A stretch of 64,000 nt of DNA, taken from a virus. The position numbers and the translations under genes are program-made. Below the pieces are notes generated by a model. The model saw nothing but the letters and a program-made list of their open reading frames with translations, made no database searches and had not been told where the DNA came from. Numbering within the stretch: position 1 is the first letter of the stretch; every line of letters begins with the position of its first letter. Positions 15,568 to 23,889 of this stretch are shown piece after piece. The DNA lies in the IMG/VR virus record IMGVR_UViG_3300042937_000717, positions 1 to 64,000 of that record; one strand, 5' to 3'.

Positions 15568-16357
15568 TCAGTTTCTCCAAATCGTATTCGTTCCACCAAG
15601 ACTTCCAATCAAGGAAGAAATCCTTATCCCATTCTGTTTGCATATGAAGTGCTAGTGAGGGAATAGGAGTAAAGCAATAATATCCTCTTTCATAATAGAT
15701 TTTATCTATACTCTCCATTTCCATCGTTTCACTCACTTCACTTGTTCCCATTTTATAAAACAAGTCCCAGTGAAGTTTTATAATACTACTATGGGTCATC
15801 AAAGTCACTGCTGGATGAATGTTGGTTCTCCAGTAACGGTCTTTCCCAACAACAAGATTACAGGGAACAGCAGTATTTTGAGGATCGTGATACTCTGCTG
15901 GTTTATTAAATGGAAAGATACTCGCAGGTTTTCCTAGATTACAACTAAACTGATTAATAGCATCTATCATCAACTCAACAGAGTTTTGTTGATGAAGAAA
16001 GTCATCCTGAATAAAGTAGACCCAATCTTTTCCATAATCTCTGCCGTGTTCATAGCAACGAAGTATAGAAGGCATTATACCATAAGTTTCAAGATGGGTC
16101 AAATTAACTTTGAACTTTGCCGTATCAATCAATCTTTGAAGAATATCTAGAAACTCTTGGTCTGAATGGTCGTCAAAAATTTGGAGTTCTATTTCATAAT
16201 CTGGATATTGTTCTTGAGCATAGTTAAGACTATCAATTACAGAAAAAATACATCTTGATGATACTTCTATCTTTGGTGCTTCACAATATCTTTCGTGACT
16301 ATCATCTCGGTTTCCTTTTGAATGAGACTGAAGAACAACTAACAAATGAGTTTTCAT
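15557..16357 (-). CDS. GT2-like glycosyltransferase
   Basis: This 266-residue protein has IELQIFDDHSDQEFLDIL near residue 57, GIMPSILRCYEHGRDYG and WVYFIQDDFLHQ near residue 113. The last holds a QDD metal-binding motif typical of GT-A enzymes. It overlaps both neighbours by 4-11 bases. Donor and acceptor sugars cannot be read from the sequence. Confidence 0.7.
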   Translation of the reverse strand: MKTHLLVVLQSHSKGNRDDSHERYCEAPKIEVSSRCIFSVIDSLNYAQEQYPDYEIELQIFDDHSDQEFLDILQRLIDTAKFKVNLTHLETYGIMPSILRCYEHGRDYGKDWVYFIQDDFLHQQNSVELMIDAINQFSCNLGKPASIFPFNKPAEYHDPQNTAVPCNLVVGKDRYWRTNIHPAVTLMTHSSIIKLHWDLFYKMGTSEVSETMEMESIDKIYYERGYYCFTPIPSLALHMQTEWDKDFFLDWKSWWNEYDLEKLNEN

Positions 16358-17136
16358 AAATCAAACTTGGAATATAGTTTTACATTTTCTTCTCCTATTA
16401 TATCAATAGGATTTTGTGAGATTTTAGATAACTTTGGACGAATGGTATGAAGGTCTTTTAGTCCCCAGGCTTCGTCTTTCTGTTCTCCACAAGCATTCTC
16501 AATCTCATTGAAGTTATTGTCTTGAGGAGAAACTTCTAAAAACTCATAGACCTTATTGAGTTCTTCTTGTGGATTAGAAATGAGTTGACTATATTCTACC
16601 AGATGAACCCAGTCTGGATACTTTGTGAGACCATATACCATACTCTCATAAGATGGAGCAACATAATATCTCCAAATATAATCAGCACGATTGTTATTTG
16701 TGATTGGAAGATTGTCTCGTCTCAAATGATTATCAATAAAATTATCTTCGTGCTTGGTTCTTTCTATCAGTGAGATATAAGATGTAAGAACTTCTGGAAT
16801 AGAACGATAAGTTGCTACAATCTTTGGTTTGTTTGAAAGAAACATTTGAACCGTATCAAGGTTCTTACCCCAAAATCTGTGCTTGTCTAGGATTGTTGAC
16901 TTTGGAATATGATTATAAAAGTTCGCAAGAACTGCCTTGTAGACATTATAAGATATTGCTTTACGGTCAAAGGTAAACTGCTGGTCTACTTTATTGAATG
17001 ATTGCTCAATATCAGTCACCACATCACCTAATGGAGATGTTGGTGATACATAAATGTCTGGATGTTGATTGAGTATAGACCCTAATAATGTAGAACCACT
17101 TCTTGGAAGTCCTCCAAGAAAATATAATGTCTTCAT
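16354..17136 (-). CDS. sulfotransferase
   Basis: The 260-residue protein opens LYFLGGLPRSGSTLLGSILNQHP, where PRSGSTLL is the 5'-phosphosulfate-binding loop of PAPS-dependent sulfotransferases. A 3'-phosphate-site segment, PKIVATYRSIPEVLTSYI, follows near residue 104. Such enzymes move sulfate from PAPS to hydroxyl groups of glycans or proteins. Within this cluster a sulfated glycan is the likely product (inference). Confidence 0.85.
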   Translation of the reverse strand: MKTLYFLGGLPRSGSTLLGSILNQHPDIYVSPTSPLGDVVTDIEQSFNKVDQQFTFDRKAISYNVYKAVLANFYNHIPKSTILDKHRFWGKNLDTVQMFLSNKPKIVATYRSIPEVLTSYISLIERTKHEDNFIDNHLRRDNLPITNNNRADYIWRYYVAPSYESMVYGLTKYPDWVHLVEYSQLISNPQEELNKVYEFLEVSPQDNNFNEIENACGEQKDEAWGLKDLHTIRPKLSKISQNPIDIIGEENVKLYSKFDL

Positions 17137-17159
17137 AATATTTTGATTGTTATGAGTAT

Positions 17160-18338
17160 TTAGATGCCTGGGTCTTGGTAGGTGAGTGCTGCTGTATGAG
17201 CACTATCTCCAGAACTCACTTGTTTCCAGTTGGTTCCTCCGGCAAATGTGGTGACTGGAGTGGATACATCAGTTGTTGCTGCGTTTCCAAGTCTTCCATT
17301 AGCACCATAACCCCAAGTCCATAAGGTTCCATCGGTCTTGATTGCTGTTGTGTGATTAAATCCAGAACTGACTTGTTTCCAATTGGTTCCTCCAGCGAAT
17401 GTGGTGACTGGTGTGAATTTAGTGGTAAATGGCGGCTCACCAGTTCCAAGTCTTCCACTAAAAGAAAACCCCCAAACCCATAGAGTTCCATCGGTTTTGA
17501 TTGCTGCTGGAGAGTATCCAGCAGCACCCACTTGTTTCCAGTTGGTTCCTCCAGCGAATGTGGTGACTGGAGTAGATATATCGCCATTACTATTGTTTCC
17601 AAGTTGACCACTAGATCCTTTACCCCAAAGCCAAAGAGTTCCATCGGTCTTGATTGCTGCTGTAAACTCAAATCCAGAACTCACTTGTTTCCAGTTGGTT
17701 CCTCCAGCAAATGTGGTGACTGGAGTGGATCTACTAGTTGTGCCAGCATTTCCAAGTTGTCCACTAGCATTATTACCCCAAACCCATAAAGTTCCATCGG
17801 TCTTGATTGCTGCTGTCAAACCATTTCCAGCACTTACCTGTTTCCAGTTGGTTCCTCCAGCAGATGTGGTGACTGGAGTGGATCTATCGGTTGTTGCTGC
17901 GTTTCCAAGTCTTCCATTAGCACCATAACCCCAAGTCCATAAGGTTCCATCGGTCTTGATTGCTGCTGTCAAACCATTTCCAGCACTTACCTGTTTCCAG
18001 TTGGTTCCTCCAGCAAATGTGGTGACTGGAGTGGATCTATTGGTTGTTGATGCATTTCCAAGTCTTCCATAAGTTCCCGAACCCCAAACCCATAAAGTTC
18101 CATCGGTTTTTATTGCTGCTGTATGCGCGGCCCCACCACTGACTTGTTTCCAGTTGGTTCCTCCAGCAGATGTGGTGACTGGAGTGGATCTATCGGTTGT
18201 TGCTGCATTTCCAAGTATTCCAGTACCTCCAGCACCCCAAGTGAATAAGTTCCCATCACGAAACAAATCAGCAGGCACAAAGACATCATCAAAACTATAG
18301 ACAACTCCATTTTCCGTAAAGTTATAAAATGTAGGCAT
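17160..18338 (-). CDS. RCC1-like seven-bladed propeller, putative adhesin (copy 1)
   Basis: After a 25-residue leader (MPTFYNFTENGVVYSFDDVF) the protein consists of seven tandem repeats of about 51 residues. Each runs LW-x-WG-x(4-6)-LGN ... STPVTTxAGGTNWKQVS-xG-x(3)-TAAIKTDGT. This is the RCC1/BLIP-II repeat, which folds one blade per repeat, so seven repeats make a closed propeller. The repeat frameworks are nearly identical and the loops after WG and after QVS vary. It is probably exposed on the virion, but that is inferred from its paralogues next to fibre genes. Confidence 0.8.
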   Translation of the reverse strand: MPTFYNFTENGVVYSFDDVFVPADLFRDGNLFTWGAGGTGILGNAATTDRSTPVTTSAGGTNWKQVSGGAAHTAAIKTDGTLWVWGSGTYGRLGNASTTNRSTPVTTFAGGTNWKQVSAGNGLTAAIKTDGTLWTWGYGANGRLGNAATTDRSTPVTTSAGGTNWKQVSAGNGLTAAIKTDGTLWVWGNNASGQLGNAGTTSRSTPVTTFAGGTNWKQVSSGFEFTAAIKTDGTLWLWGKGSSGQLGNNSNGDISTPVTTFAGGTNWKQVGAAGYSPAAIKTDGTLWVWGFSFSGRLGTGEPPFTTKFTPVTTFAGGTNWKQVSSGFNHTTAIKTDGTLWTWGYGANGRLGNAATTDVSTPVTTFAGGTNWKQVSSGDSAHTAALTYQDPGI

Positions 18339-18362
18339 TAGGGACCTCTAAAGACTTGGAAA

Positions 18363-18716
18363 CTACTCTGATATCATAATTGGAGTATTCATTTTCTCTC
18401 CCCACTTTATAAACCAATCTTTTACATCAGCAGATATCTTTTTATTATTTATTCCAACTGCCTTTAGATACTGCCCGTTCTCATTTTGTTCTACAGAGAC
18501 CAATACATTACACTTATCAGGTCTCATTTCTTCTGGAAGTAAATGTTGAGACCAAGCACACTGATAATTCCTACAGACTTCTGGTCGTGCCTTATGAACT
18601 CCACAACCACCTTCTTCTAGAAATCTACAAGATTGACTACACCCAAACTTCCATCCAAAAGCATCGCCCACCAACCAAGAACAGCAGGCAGTACATTCTC
18701 CACACTCACGAAACAT
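18363..18716 (-). CDS. YkgJ-type cysteine-cluster protein
   Basis: The best start is the ATG at 18716, giving 117 residues: MFRECGECTACCSWL. Further Cys are in FGCSQSCRFL, GGCGVH and EVCRNYQCAW. The CxxCxxCC core and downstream CxxxC/C pattern match the YkgJ/FliB-like family, thought to bind zinc or an iron-sulfur cluster. It overlaps the upstream gene by 11 bases. A role in sugar or protein modification is possible from context but unproven. Confidence 0.8.
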   Translation of the reverse strand: MFRECGECTACCSWLVGDAFGWKFGCSQSCRFLEEGGCGVHKARPEVCRNYQCAWSQHLLPEEMRPDKCNVLVSVEQNENGQYLKAVGINNKKISADVKDWFIKWGEKMNTPIMISE

Positions 18717-19386
18717 AATCACCCTCCTTAAAATAATAACTATAATTATTAAACTCAAAAGGATTTTCTTCAAATAATACATCATTATATAAAGTCTTTG
18801 GATAGCAACTATCACTATCACCAATCCATCTTTCCTTTTCCATTCTACACTCAGAGTTTAAGTATCGTGATTTGATTGTATTAATATAGGAAGCATTTGC
18901 CCACCAAAAATTTCCCATATAAGCATAAGTCTTATCATTTGGTATTAAAGAACCATCGGCACAAATACTTGGCCCAATAGTTCCCAAATGAGAACCAACA
19001 CAAGTATAAGTATCTAGATACTTTATACATTCCTTCCATTTATCAATCACAAAATATTCCATCATTAATCTCCAAGATTGAACCGAAAGTTCATTCTTTG
19101 TTGCTCCTTTGGTATGAAAATAAAGAACCTTATAATCTGGATTATTCTTACAGAAATCATTAAGTGCTAATAAGGTGGTTTTTTCAGTTCCCCAATCTTC
19201 CTCCTTATTATACTTAACTATTACTTTATCAGGAACATTAAAAAGTTCTTGACTTCCATTTACACTAAAATAAGTATAATCAGCATTTTGAAGTAATCCT
19301 GAAGCATATAATCTATGTAATTGTTGCTGGTAAATGAAAGCACCTATTCCCATTTGTCCTATATGATAAAAGATTGCTAGTTTCAC
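18706..19386 (-). CDS. glycosyltransferase-like protein of unknown specificity
   Basis: The 226-residue protein starts MKLAIFYHIGQMGIGAFIYQ and has DYKVLYFHTKGATKN near residue 84, NFWWANASYINTI near 159 and ERWIGDSDSC near 183. YFHTKG plus the later WWANA and (E)RWIG segments recall uncharacterised glycosyltransferases of capsule or LPS loci. No DxD motif is obvious. Placement in the cluster is the main support. Confidence 0.55.
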   Translation of the reverse strand: MKLAIFYHIGQMGIGAFIYQQQLHRLYASGLLQNADYTYFSVNGSQELFNVPDKVIVKYNKEEDWGTEKTTLLALNDFCKNNPDYKVLYFHTKGATKNELSVQSWRLMMEYFVIDKWKECIKYLDTYTCVGSHLGTIGPSICADGSLIPNDKTYAYMGNFWWANASYINTIKSRYLNSECRMEKERWIGDSDSCYPKTLYNDVLFEENPFEFNNYSYYFKEGDYVS

Positions 19387-20168
19387 GAATGATACACTCC
19401 ACCATTTTCACCGGACATTCCTTTGACCATCGTAAGACCAAGATTAGGAATATCAATAACATTCTTCTTATTGATAAAACGATAAAGTGAATGTTCTACA
19501 TCAGTTCCGGCAGTAAACTGTATCATTTTTTCCATATAAGTAAATGCTTTTTCAAGTGCTTCTATAGTATCAGTAAATAACATTCTATCAAAAGACCAAA
19601 GACCCGTAATCATCATACCCTTTGCTCCATAGAGATAAGCATAAACATTCTCAAGTTCTTTTTCATAGTTTTCCATTTCTTGTGAAAGGTAGTCATACTT
19701 TTTAATTACATACTTATTCTCAAGGAACTTACTTTGATAATCTTGAATATCAAAATCATCATTCAGTAAATATCTACCAGTCAATTTGAATACTCTTTGA
19801 CTATCATTAAAAATATTATGCTTTTGTATTACATAAAGAGTATTCAGTAATCCTCTTGTTTCTAATAGTGATTTGCCGTATGTAATCAGTTCTGGTCTTG
19901 CCTCAAGATTTTCATAGATTTGTTTGAGAACTGGTTCATCATAAAACTCCAGAAACAAATCCGTTTTTTCTTTGAGAATATCTTTTTGGTTTTCATCAAT
20001 TGATTTAGAAGAACACTCAAATAAAACCACATAAGAATTATGAACTTTCTTACGAATACACTCAATCGTTTCTAAGGTTTGCTCAAATCTTTGTTGCTCA
20101 TCATAGGCACTAAAATCTTTCTCTTGAAAGTGTTTGAGTGCCGAACCAACTAAAAATAAAAATTTCAT
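19383..20168 (-). CDS. unknown protein of the glycan cluster
   Basis: The 261-residue protein begins MKFLFLVGSALKHF and contains VVLFECSSKSID, RVFKLTGRYLLNDDFD (about residues 122-137), and MMITGLWSFDR. KLTGRYLL resembles a segment in WbmO-like or other GT-A enzymes that handle galactose-type donors, but I would not name a family. ATGA overlaps on both sides show co-translation with the neighbours. Confidence 0.55.
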   Translation of the reverse strand: MKFLFLVGSALKHFQEKDFSAYDEQQRFEQTLETIECIRKKVHNSYVVLFECSSKSIDENQKDILKEKTDLFLEFYDEPVLKQIYENLEARPELITYGKSLLETRGLLNTLYVIQKHNIFNDSQRVFKLTGRYLLNDDFDIQDYQSKFLENKYVIKKYDYLSQEMENYEKELENVYAYLYGAKGMMITGLWSFDRMLFTDTIEALEKAFTYMEKMIQFTAGTDVEHSLYRFINKKNVIDIPNLGLTMVKGMSGENGGVYHS

Positions 20169-20623
20169 AAGTAATCCGTGTTAAAACTAATAATAATTCG
20201 TTCTTCAGTTTCTTCTTCTGTATAATGAACCAAATCACTTGAAAAGATAACCAATAGTCCTGGATAAGGATGAATTGAAGTATCTGGAAATATCAAAGGA
20301 GTGCTTCCAGAAATATAAAATGCTCCACTTACAATACTTTCTTCGTGCTTATGTGCCTTGAGTTTATTTCCTGCTTGTGAGATATTGAACCAACTATTGA
20401 TAAACTTGAGTGGAGGAATATCATACTTATTACAATATAATCTAACATATTGTTTGAAAATATTCCGCAATCCAGTCAGTTCTGGATACATTAGAATAGG
20501 CATTCCATAATTATAAGTGGAAAACCCTTTAGTGACAAGTCCGTGAGAACTTGCTTCTATCTGTAAAAGTGTGTTCTTAATCGTATTTAGATTGAGAAAG
20601 GATAAGTTATATTCCTCTATCAT
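20165..20623 (-). CDS. putative 2OG-Fe(II) oxygenase
   Basis: The 152-residue protein has a double-stranded beta-helix pattern: FINSWFNISQAGNKLKAHKHEESIVSGAFYIS (H91-x-H93-E94), then GLLVIFSSDLVHYTEEETEERIIISFN with H133 and R142. H...H plus Arg nine residues on is the metal and 2-oxoglutarate site arrangement of small phage hydroxylases (TIGR02466-like). It could hydroxylate a protein or sugar. Its position between a TPR-glycosyltransferase and other glycan genes, near collagen-like fibres, is notable. Confidence 0.7.
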   Translation of the reverse strand: MIEEYNLSFLNLNTIKNTLLQIEASSHGLVTKGFSTYNYGMPILMYPELTGLRNIFKQYVRLYCNKYDIPPLKFINSWFNISQAGNKLKAHKHEESIVSGAFYISGSTPLIFPDTSIHPYPGLLVIFSSDLVHYTEEETEERIIISFNTDYL

Positions 20624-21947
20624 TTAGAAACTCTCCCAATTGCTTCAAAGGTTCGTCCCAGTTTCTTGGTTTCTTTTGCTTGAAGAGATGAACATTATCA
20701 CCATACCACCAAGACTTTCCTGTTGAACTTGTCCATACATAATATTCCATAATTGGCACAAACACACAAACTTTCTTACCTTGTGCTGCTGCGATATGAG
20801 CAATAGAAGTACACGAAGTAATCACCAAGTCCATTTGAGATACAATTGAAAATGTATCCGTAAAGTCACGATTTGGAATATCAAAAGTCTTTACATCATA
20901 ACCTTCTGGTGGTACTTGGTCTGGTAGTTGTAGGGAATATAAAGATGCTGGAGTTTTAGAAAGAATATCAAACAAAGGTTCTGGTTGAATAGAACGAAAA
21001 TGTGCCTGCTCAAATCCAGAACCAGAGTTCCAAAACATTCCAATCTTATAGTTTTGGTCTTCTTGTAGATAAGAGTATTGCTTTTGTTTTTCTGGTAATG
21101 GGTTTAGATAAGGAGTTTGACCCAAATCTTCTACTTTTAGATTGAGATAATAAGGTAGAGCAAGAGCATAAACCCAGCAGGCATCTTCTGGAAACTCTGG
21201 TTTATCGTAGATACACACAGAGTGAAACCCATTATAGTTGAAGAGTTTCACCAGTTCTTTTCTTGTAGAAGTCCAGATTGGTTTCATACCAAGTTCTTTC
21301 AGGTGCTTCATAAAACGAATATGAATAACCTCATCACCAGCACCACACTGACTGTCTATGATAATCGTTCTTCCAGGCTCTGGTGTTCCGTCCCACTTTG
21401 GAAATGGTGGAAGTTGTCGGTTCTTATATGCTTCCACTTCTCCTGCCTTGAGAAAGTGTTGAAGTCCTGTGCGAATATCATCCTTCCTGAAGTAATGACC
21501 CGATAAGTTGTGATATGCTTTTCTTTCTATCTCAGGTGGCAGTTTCTTTTTGAGTAAATCAAATAAAAGTTTCTCTGCTTTATTATTTTGACCTAAAGCA
21601 GAATATGAAAATGTTTCCTCTAAAAGAAGTTCGGTATCTTGAGGATTTTGTGATTTGATTTTTGATATTTGAGTGATTGCTTTTTCTGGATAGTTATTTT
21701 GATTGTATGCGTTGATAAGATTTTTTGATGTTGTATATTTTTCTTCTTTGGTCTTTGTGAGTTTGAGTGCTTTCTCGCCATAAGTAATCGCATTTGAGAA
21801 ATCTTTAATCTCAAAGAAAATCTTTGCTACATCATCATATTGCTGAAAAGTTTCTGCTCTCTTTCCAAATGCCGAAAGAACTTGTGTTGTGAGTTCTTTT
21901 TCGTTGAATGAATACAGTGTTTTTGTGACCAACTCAAGGGGGTTCAT
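20607..21947 (-). CDS. TPR protein with GT9/GT41-like glycosyltransferase domain
   Basis: Residues 1-175 are TPR-like helical repeats (FSNAITYGEKALKLTK, NYPEKAITQISKI, GQNNKAEKLLFDLL). From about residue 190 comes a GT-B type domain (TIIIDSQCGAGDEVIHIRFMKHL, IGMFWNSGSGFEQAHFRSI, PLFDIL, MDLVITSCTSIAHIAAAQGKKVCVFVP). It resembles the heptosyltransferase/O-GlcNAc-transferase group. The TPR plus GT-B layout is that of protein O-glycosyltransferases, so a protein acceptor is plausible. A late promoter box lies at 21973-21980. Confidence 0.75.
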   Translation of the reverse strand: MNPLELVTKTLYSFNEKELTTQVLSAFGKRAETFQQYDDVAKIFFEIKDFSNAITYGEKALKLTKTKEEKYTTSKNLINAYNQNNYPEKAITQISKIKSQNPQDTELLLEETFSYSALGQNNKAEKLLFDLLKKKLPPEIERKAYHNLSGHYFRKDDIRTGLQHFLKAGEVEAYKNRQLPPFPKWDGTPEPGRTIIIDSQCGAGDEVIHIRFMKHLKELGMKPIWTSTRKELVKLFNYNGFHSVCIYDKPEFPEDACWVYALALPYYLNLKVEDLGQTPYLNPLPEKQKQYSYLQEDQNYKIGMFWNSGSGFEQAHFRSIQPEPLFDILSKTPASLYSLQLPDQVPPEGYDVKTFDIPNRDFTDTFSIVSQMDLVITSCTSIAHIAAAQGKKVCVFVPIMEYYVWTSSTGKSWWYGDNVHLFKQKKPRNWDEPLKQLGEFLNDRGI

Positions 21948-21972
21948 AAAGAATATTGAATGTATCTTGAGG

Positions 21973-21980
21973 TATTTATT
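21973..21980 (-). promoter_or_regulatory. T4-type late promoter box AATAAATA
   Basis: Minus-strand match overlapping the stop of the upstream RCC1-like gene and 25 bases from the start at 21947. Confidence 0.5.
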
Positions 21981-23205
21981 AGAAACTTGCGAAGTCTACT
22001 GATTTTATTACTGCTGTATGAGCACCTCCAGCAGCCACTTGTTTCCAGTTGGTTCCTCCGGCAAAGGTGGTGACTGGAGTGGATGTGCTGGTTATTGTTG
22101 CGTTTCCAAGTTGTCCATTAGTTCCAGAACCCCAAGTCCATAAGGTTCCATCGGTCTTGATTGCCGATGTATGACTAGTTCCACAAGTTACTTGTTTCCA
22201 GTTAGTTCCTCCGGCAAATGTGGTGATTGGAGTGGATCTATTACCTGTAGCATTATTACCAAGTTGTAAATTAGCATTATATCCCCAAGTCCATAAAGTT
22301 CCATCAGTTTTGATTGCTGCTGTATGAGCACCTCCAGCAGCCACTTGTTTCCAGTTGGTTCCTCCGGCAAAGGTGGTGACTGGAGTAGATCTACTACCGA
22401 CAACACCATTTCCAAGTGATCCAGTAGTTCCCCCCCAAGTCCATAGAGTTCCATCGGTCTTGATTGCTGCCGTATGAGAACCTCCACCACTCACTTGTTT
22501 CCAGTTGGTTCCTCCGGCAAATGTGGTGATTGGAGTGGATCTATTACCTGTAGCATTATTACCAAGTTGTAAATTAGCATTATATCCCCAAGTCCATAAA
22601 GTTCCATCAGTTTTGATTGCTACTGTATGGTTAGAAAAGGAAGTAGTACTAACTTGTTTCCAGTTGGTTCCACCGGCAAAGGTGGTGACTGGAGTGGATA
22701 TATTGCCTGTTATTACTGCGTTTCCAAGTCTTCCATCACCACTAAAACCCCAAGTCCATAAGGTTCCATCAGTCTTAATTGCTGCTGTATGTGAGTATCC
22801 ACAACTTATTTGTTTCCAGTTGGTTCCACCGGCAAAGGTGGTGACTGGAGTGGATATATTACCTGTTGTTACTCCATTTCCAAGTCGTCCACTAGCACCT
22901 AAACCCCAAGTCCATAAGGTTCCATCAGTCTTAATTGCTGCTGTATGAGATCCACCAGCACTCACTTGTTTCCAGTTGGTTCCACCGGCAGAAGTAGTAA
23001 CTGGAGTGGATATATTCCCTGTTGTTGCTCCATTTCCAAGTCTTGCATTAGCTCCAGCACCCCAAGTCCAAAGTTCTGGAGGAATTCCAATCCGTTGACC
23101 AATCTCAGGATAAACACTCATCAAATAATCTTTGGTGATTAACTTAGTACCTAAATCAACACTATTACTATCCCTAAAATTGGTTGTAACTCTTAAAGAA
23201 CTCAT
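21979..23205 (-). CDS. RCC1-like seven-bladed propeller, putative adhesin (copy 2)
   Basis: The 408-residue protein has a 45-residue leader (MSSLRVTTNFRDSN ... MSVYPEIGQRIGIPPE) and then seven RCC1-type repeats beginning LWTWG. Repeats 4 and 6 share the loop YNANLQLGNNATGNRSTPIT almost exactly, backed by 114 bp of identical DNA (22205-22318 and 22508-22621). The leader sequence MSVYPEIGQR is reminiscent of short virion-attachment segments. It is likely a fibre-tip or decoration protein. Confidence 0.8.
   Translation of the reverse strand: MSSLRVTTNFRDSNSVDLGTKLITKDYLMSVYPEIGQRIGIPPELWTWGAGANARLGNGATTGNISTPVTTSAGGTNWKQVSAGGSHTAAIKTDGTLWTWGLGASGRLGNGVTTGNISTPVTTFAGGTNWKQISCGYSHTAAIKTDGTLWTWGFSGDGRLGNAVITGNISTPVTTFAGGTNWKQVSTTSFSNHTVAIKTDGTLWTWGYNANLQLGNNATGNRSTPITTFAGGTNWKQVSGGGSHTAAIKTDGTLWTWGGTTGSLGNGVVGSRSTPVTTFAGGTNWKQVAAGGAHTAAIKTDGTLWTWGYNANLQLGNNATGNRSTPITTFAGGTNWKQVTCGTSHTSAIKTDGTLWTWGSGTNGQLGNATITSTSTPVTTFAGGTNWKQVAAGGAHTAVIKSVDFASF
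22205..22318 (-). repeat. 114-bp exact duplication inside RCC1 copy 2, first copy
   Basis: Identical by eye to 22508-22621 at a fixed offset of 303 bp (two blade lengths). It covers the variable loop of blade 6 and its framework. Confidence 0.85.
22508..22621 (-). repeat. 114-bp exact duplication inside RCC1 copy 2, second copy
   Basis: Partner of 22205-22318. Covers the variable loop of blade 4 and its framework. Confidence 0.85.
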
Positions 23206-23214
23206 TTTACTTTA

Positions 23215-23868
23215 CTATGGTGTTTGTGGTTGTTCTCTAATCACAACAGCATAAACATCATCAATCGTATTACAGGCATCAATCTCTTGAAGTTTTGCTA
23301 ATTCCCAATCAAATGCTTCTTGAACTTTTATATCAATTTGATTGAGAATATATTGAAGTTCTGTTGTGGTAATCTCTAACCAAGTATTCTGGAACTTAAA
23401 GTTATGAGGACCTGGAGATGCTGCTAACTTACTTGCTAATAGAAGTCTCTCATCTCTTGAGGTTGATACTTCTACCTCGGTTCCATTTATTGTAAGTGTG
23501 AGTATAGTATTTTCCTTTTCTCTTCTATATGGGGCAACTTCTTGCTTACGAAGTGTTTTGACTTCTTCTAAAGTCTTATCGGTAATTGGATATGTTAATA
23601 GGACTTTAGTGGGAACTCCATTTTCTTCAATAATTTCCCAAGAAAAGTTTCCTACATTATGATACTTGGGGTCATTCTCTGGAATTACTCTTTCTGTTGG
23701 AACAAGATGAGTAAGTCCATCACTAAAATGAATAGGAAGTTGAGTAAAAGATTGATTTGATATTCTTTCTACCACTTCAAGTTCTTCTAATTCTTCATTA
23801 ATATAACGAACATTTGCTCCAAAAGGACCAAGTTCTAATGCGTTGTTATGAATAAGTGCTATTTCCAT
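23215..23868 (-). CDS. tail-fibre-associated DUF4376-like protein
   Basis: From the ATG at 23868 the protein is 217 residues: MEIALIHNNALELGPFGANV. The middle repeats tail-associated wording (YHNVGNFSWEIIEENGVPTK). The C-terminal part (EVEVSTSRDERLLLASKLA, then NTWLEITTTELQYILNQID and KLQEIDACNTIDDVYAV) resembles the DUF4376 domain found at the end of phage tail-fibre accessory proteins. It lies between two RCC1-like adhesin genes. Probable virion or fibre-assembly protein. Confidence 0.65.
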   Translation of the reverse strand: MEIALIHNNALELGPFGANVRYINEELEELEVVERISNQSFTQLPIHFSDGLTHLVPTERVIPENDPKYHNVGNFSWEIIEENGVPTKVLLTYPITDKTLEEVKTLRKQEVAPYRREKENTILTLTINGTEVEVSTSRDERLLLASKLAASPGPHNFKFQNTWLEITTTELQYILNQIDIKVQEAFDWELAKLQEIDACNTIDDVYAVVIREQPQTP

Positions 23869-23881
23869 CGGTCTTTTTAGG

Positions 23882-23889
23882 TATTTATG
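23882..23889 (-). promoter_or_regulatory. T4-type late promoter box CATAAATA
   Basis: Minus-strand match 14 bases before the start at 23868. The predicted leader would be very short. Confidence 0.45.
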
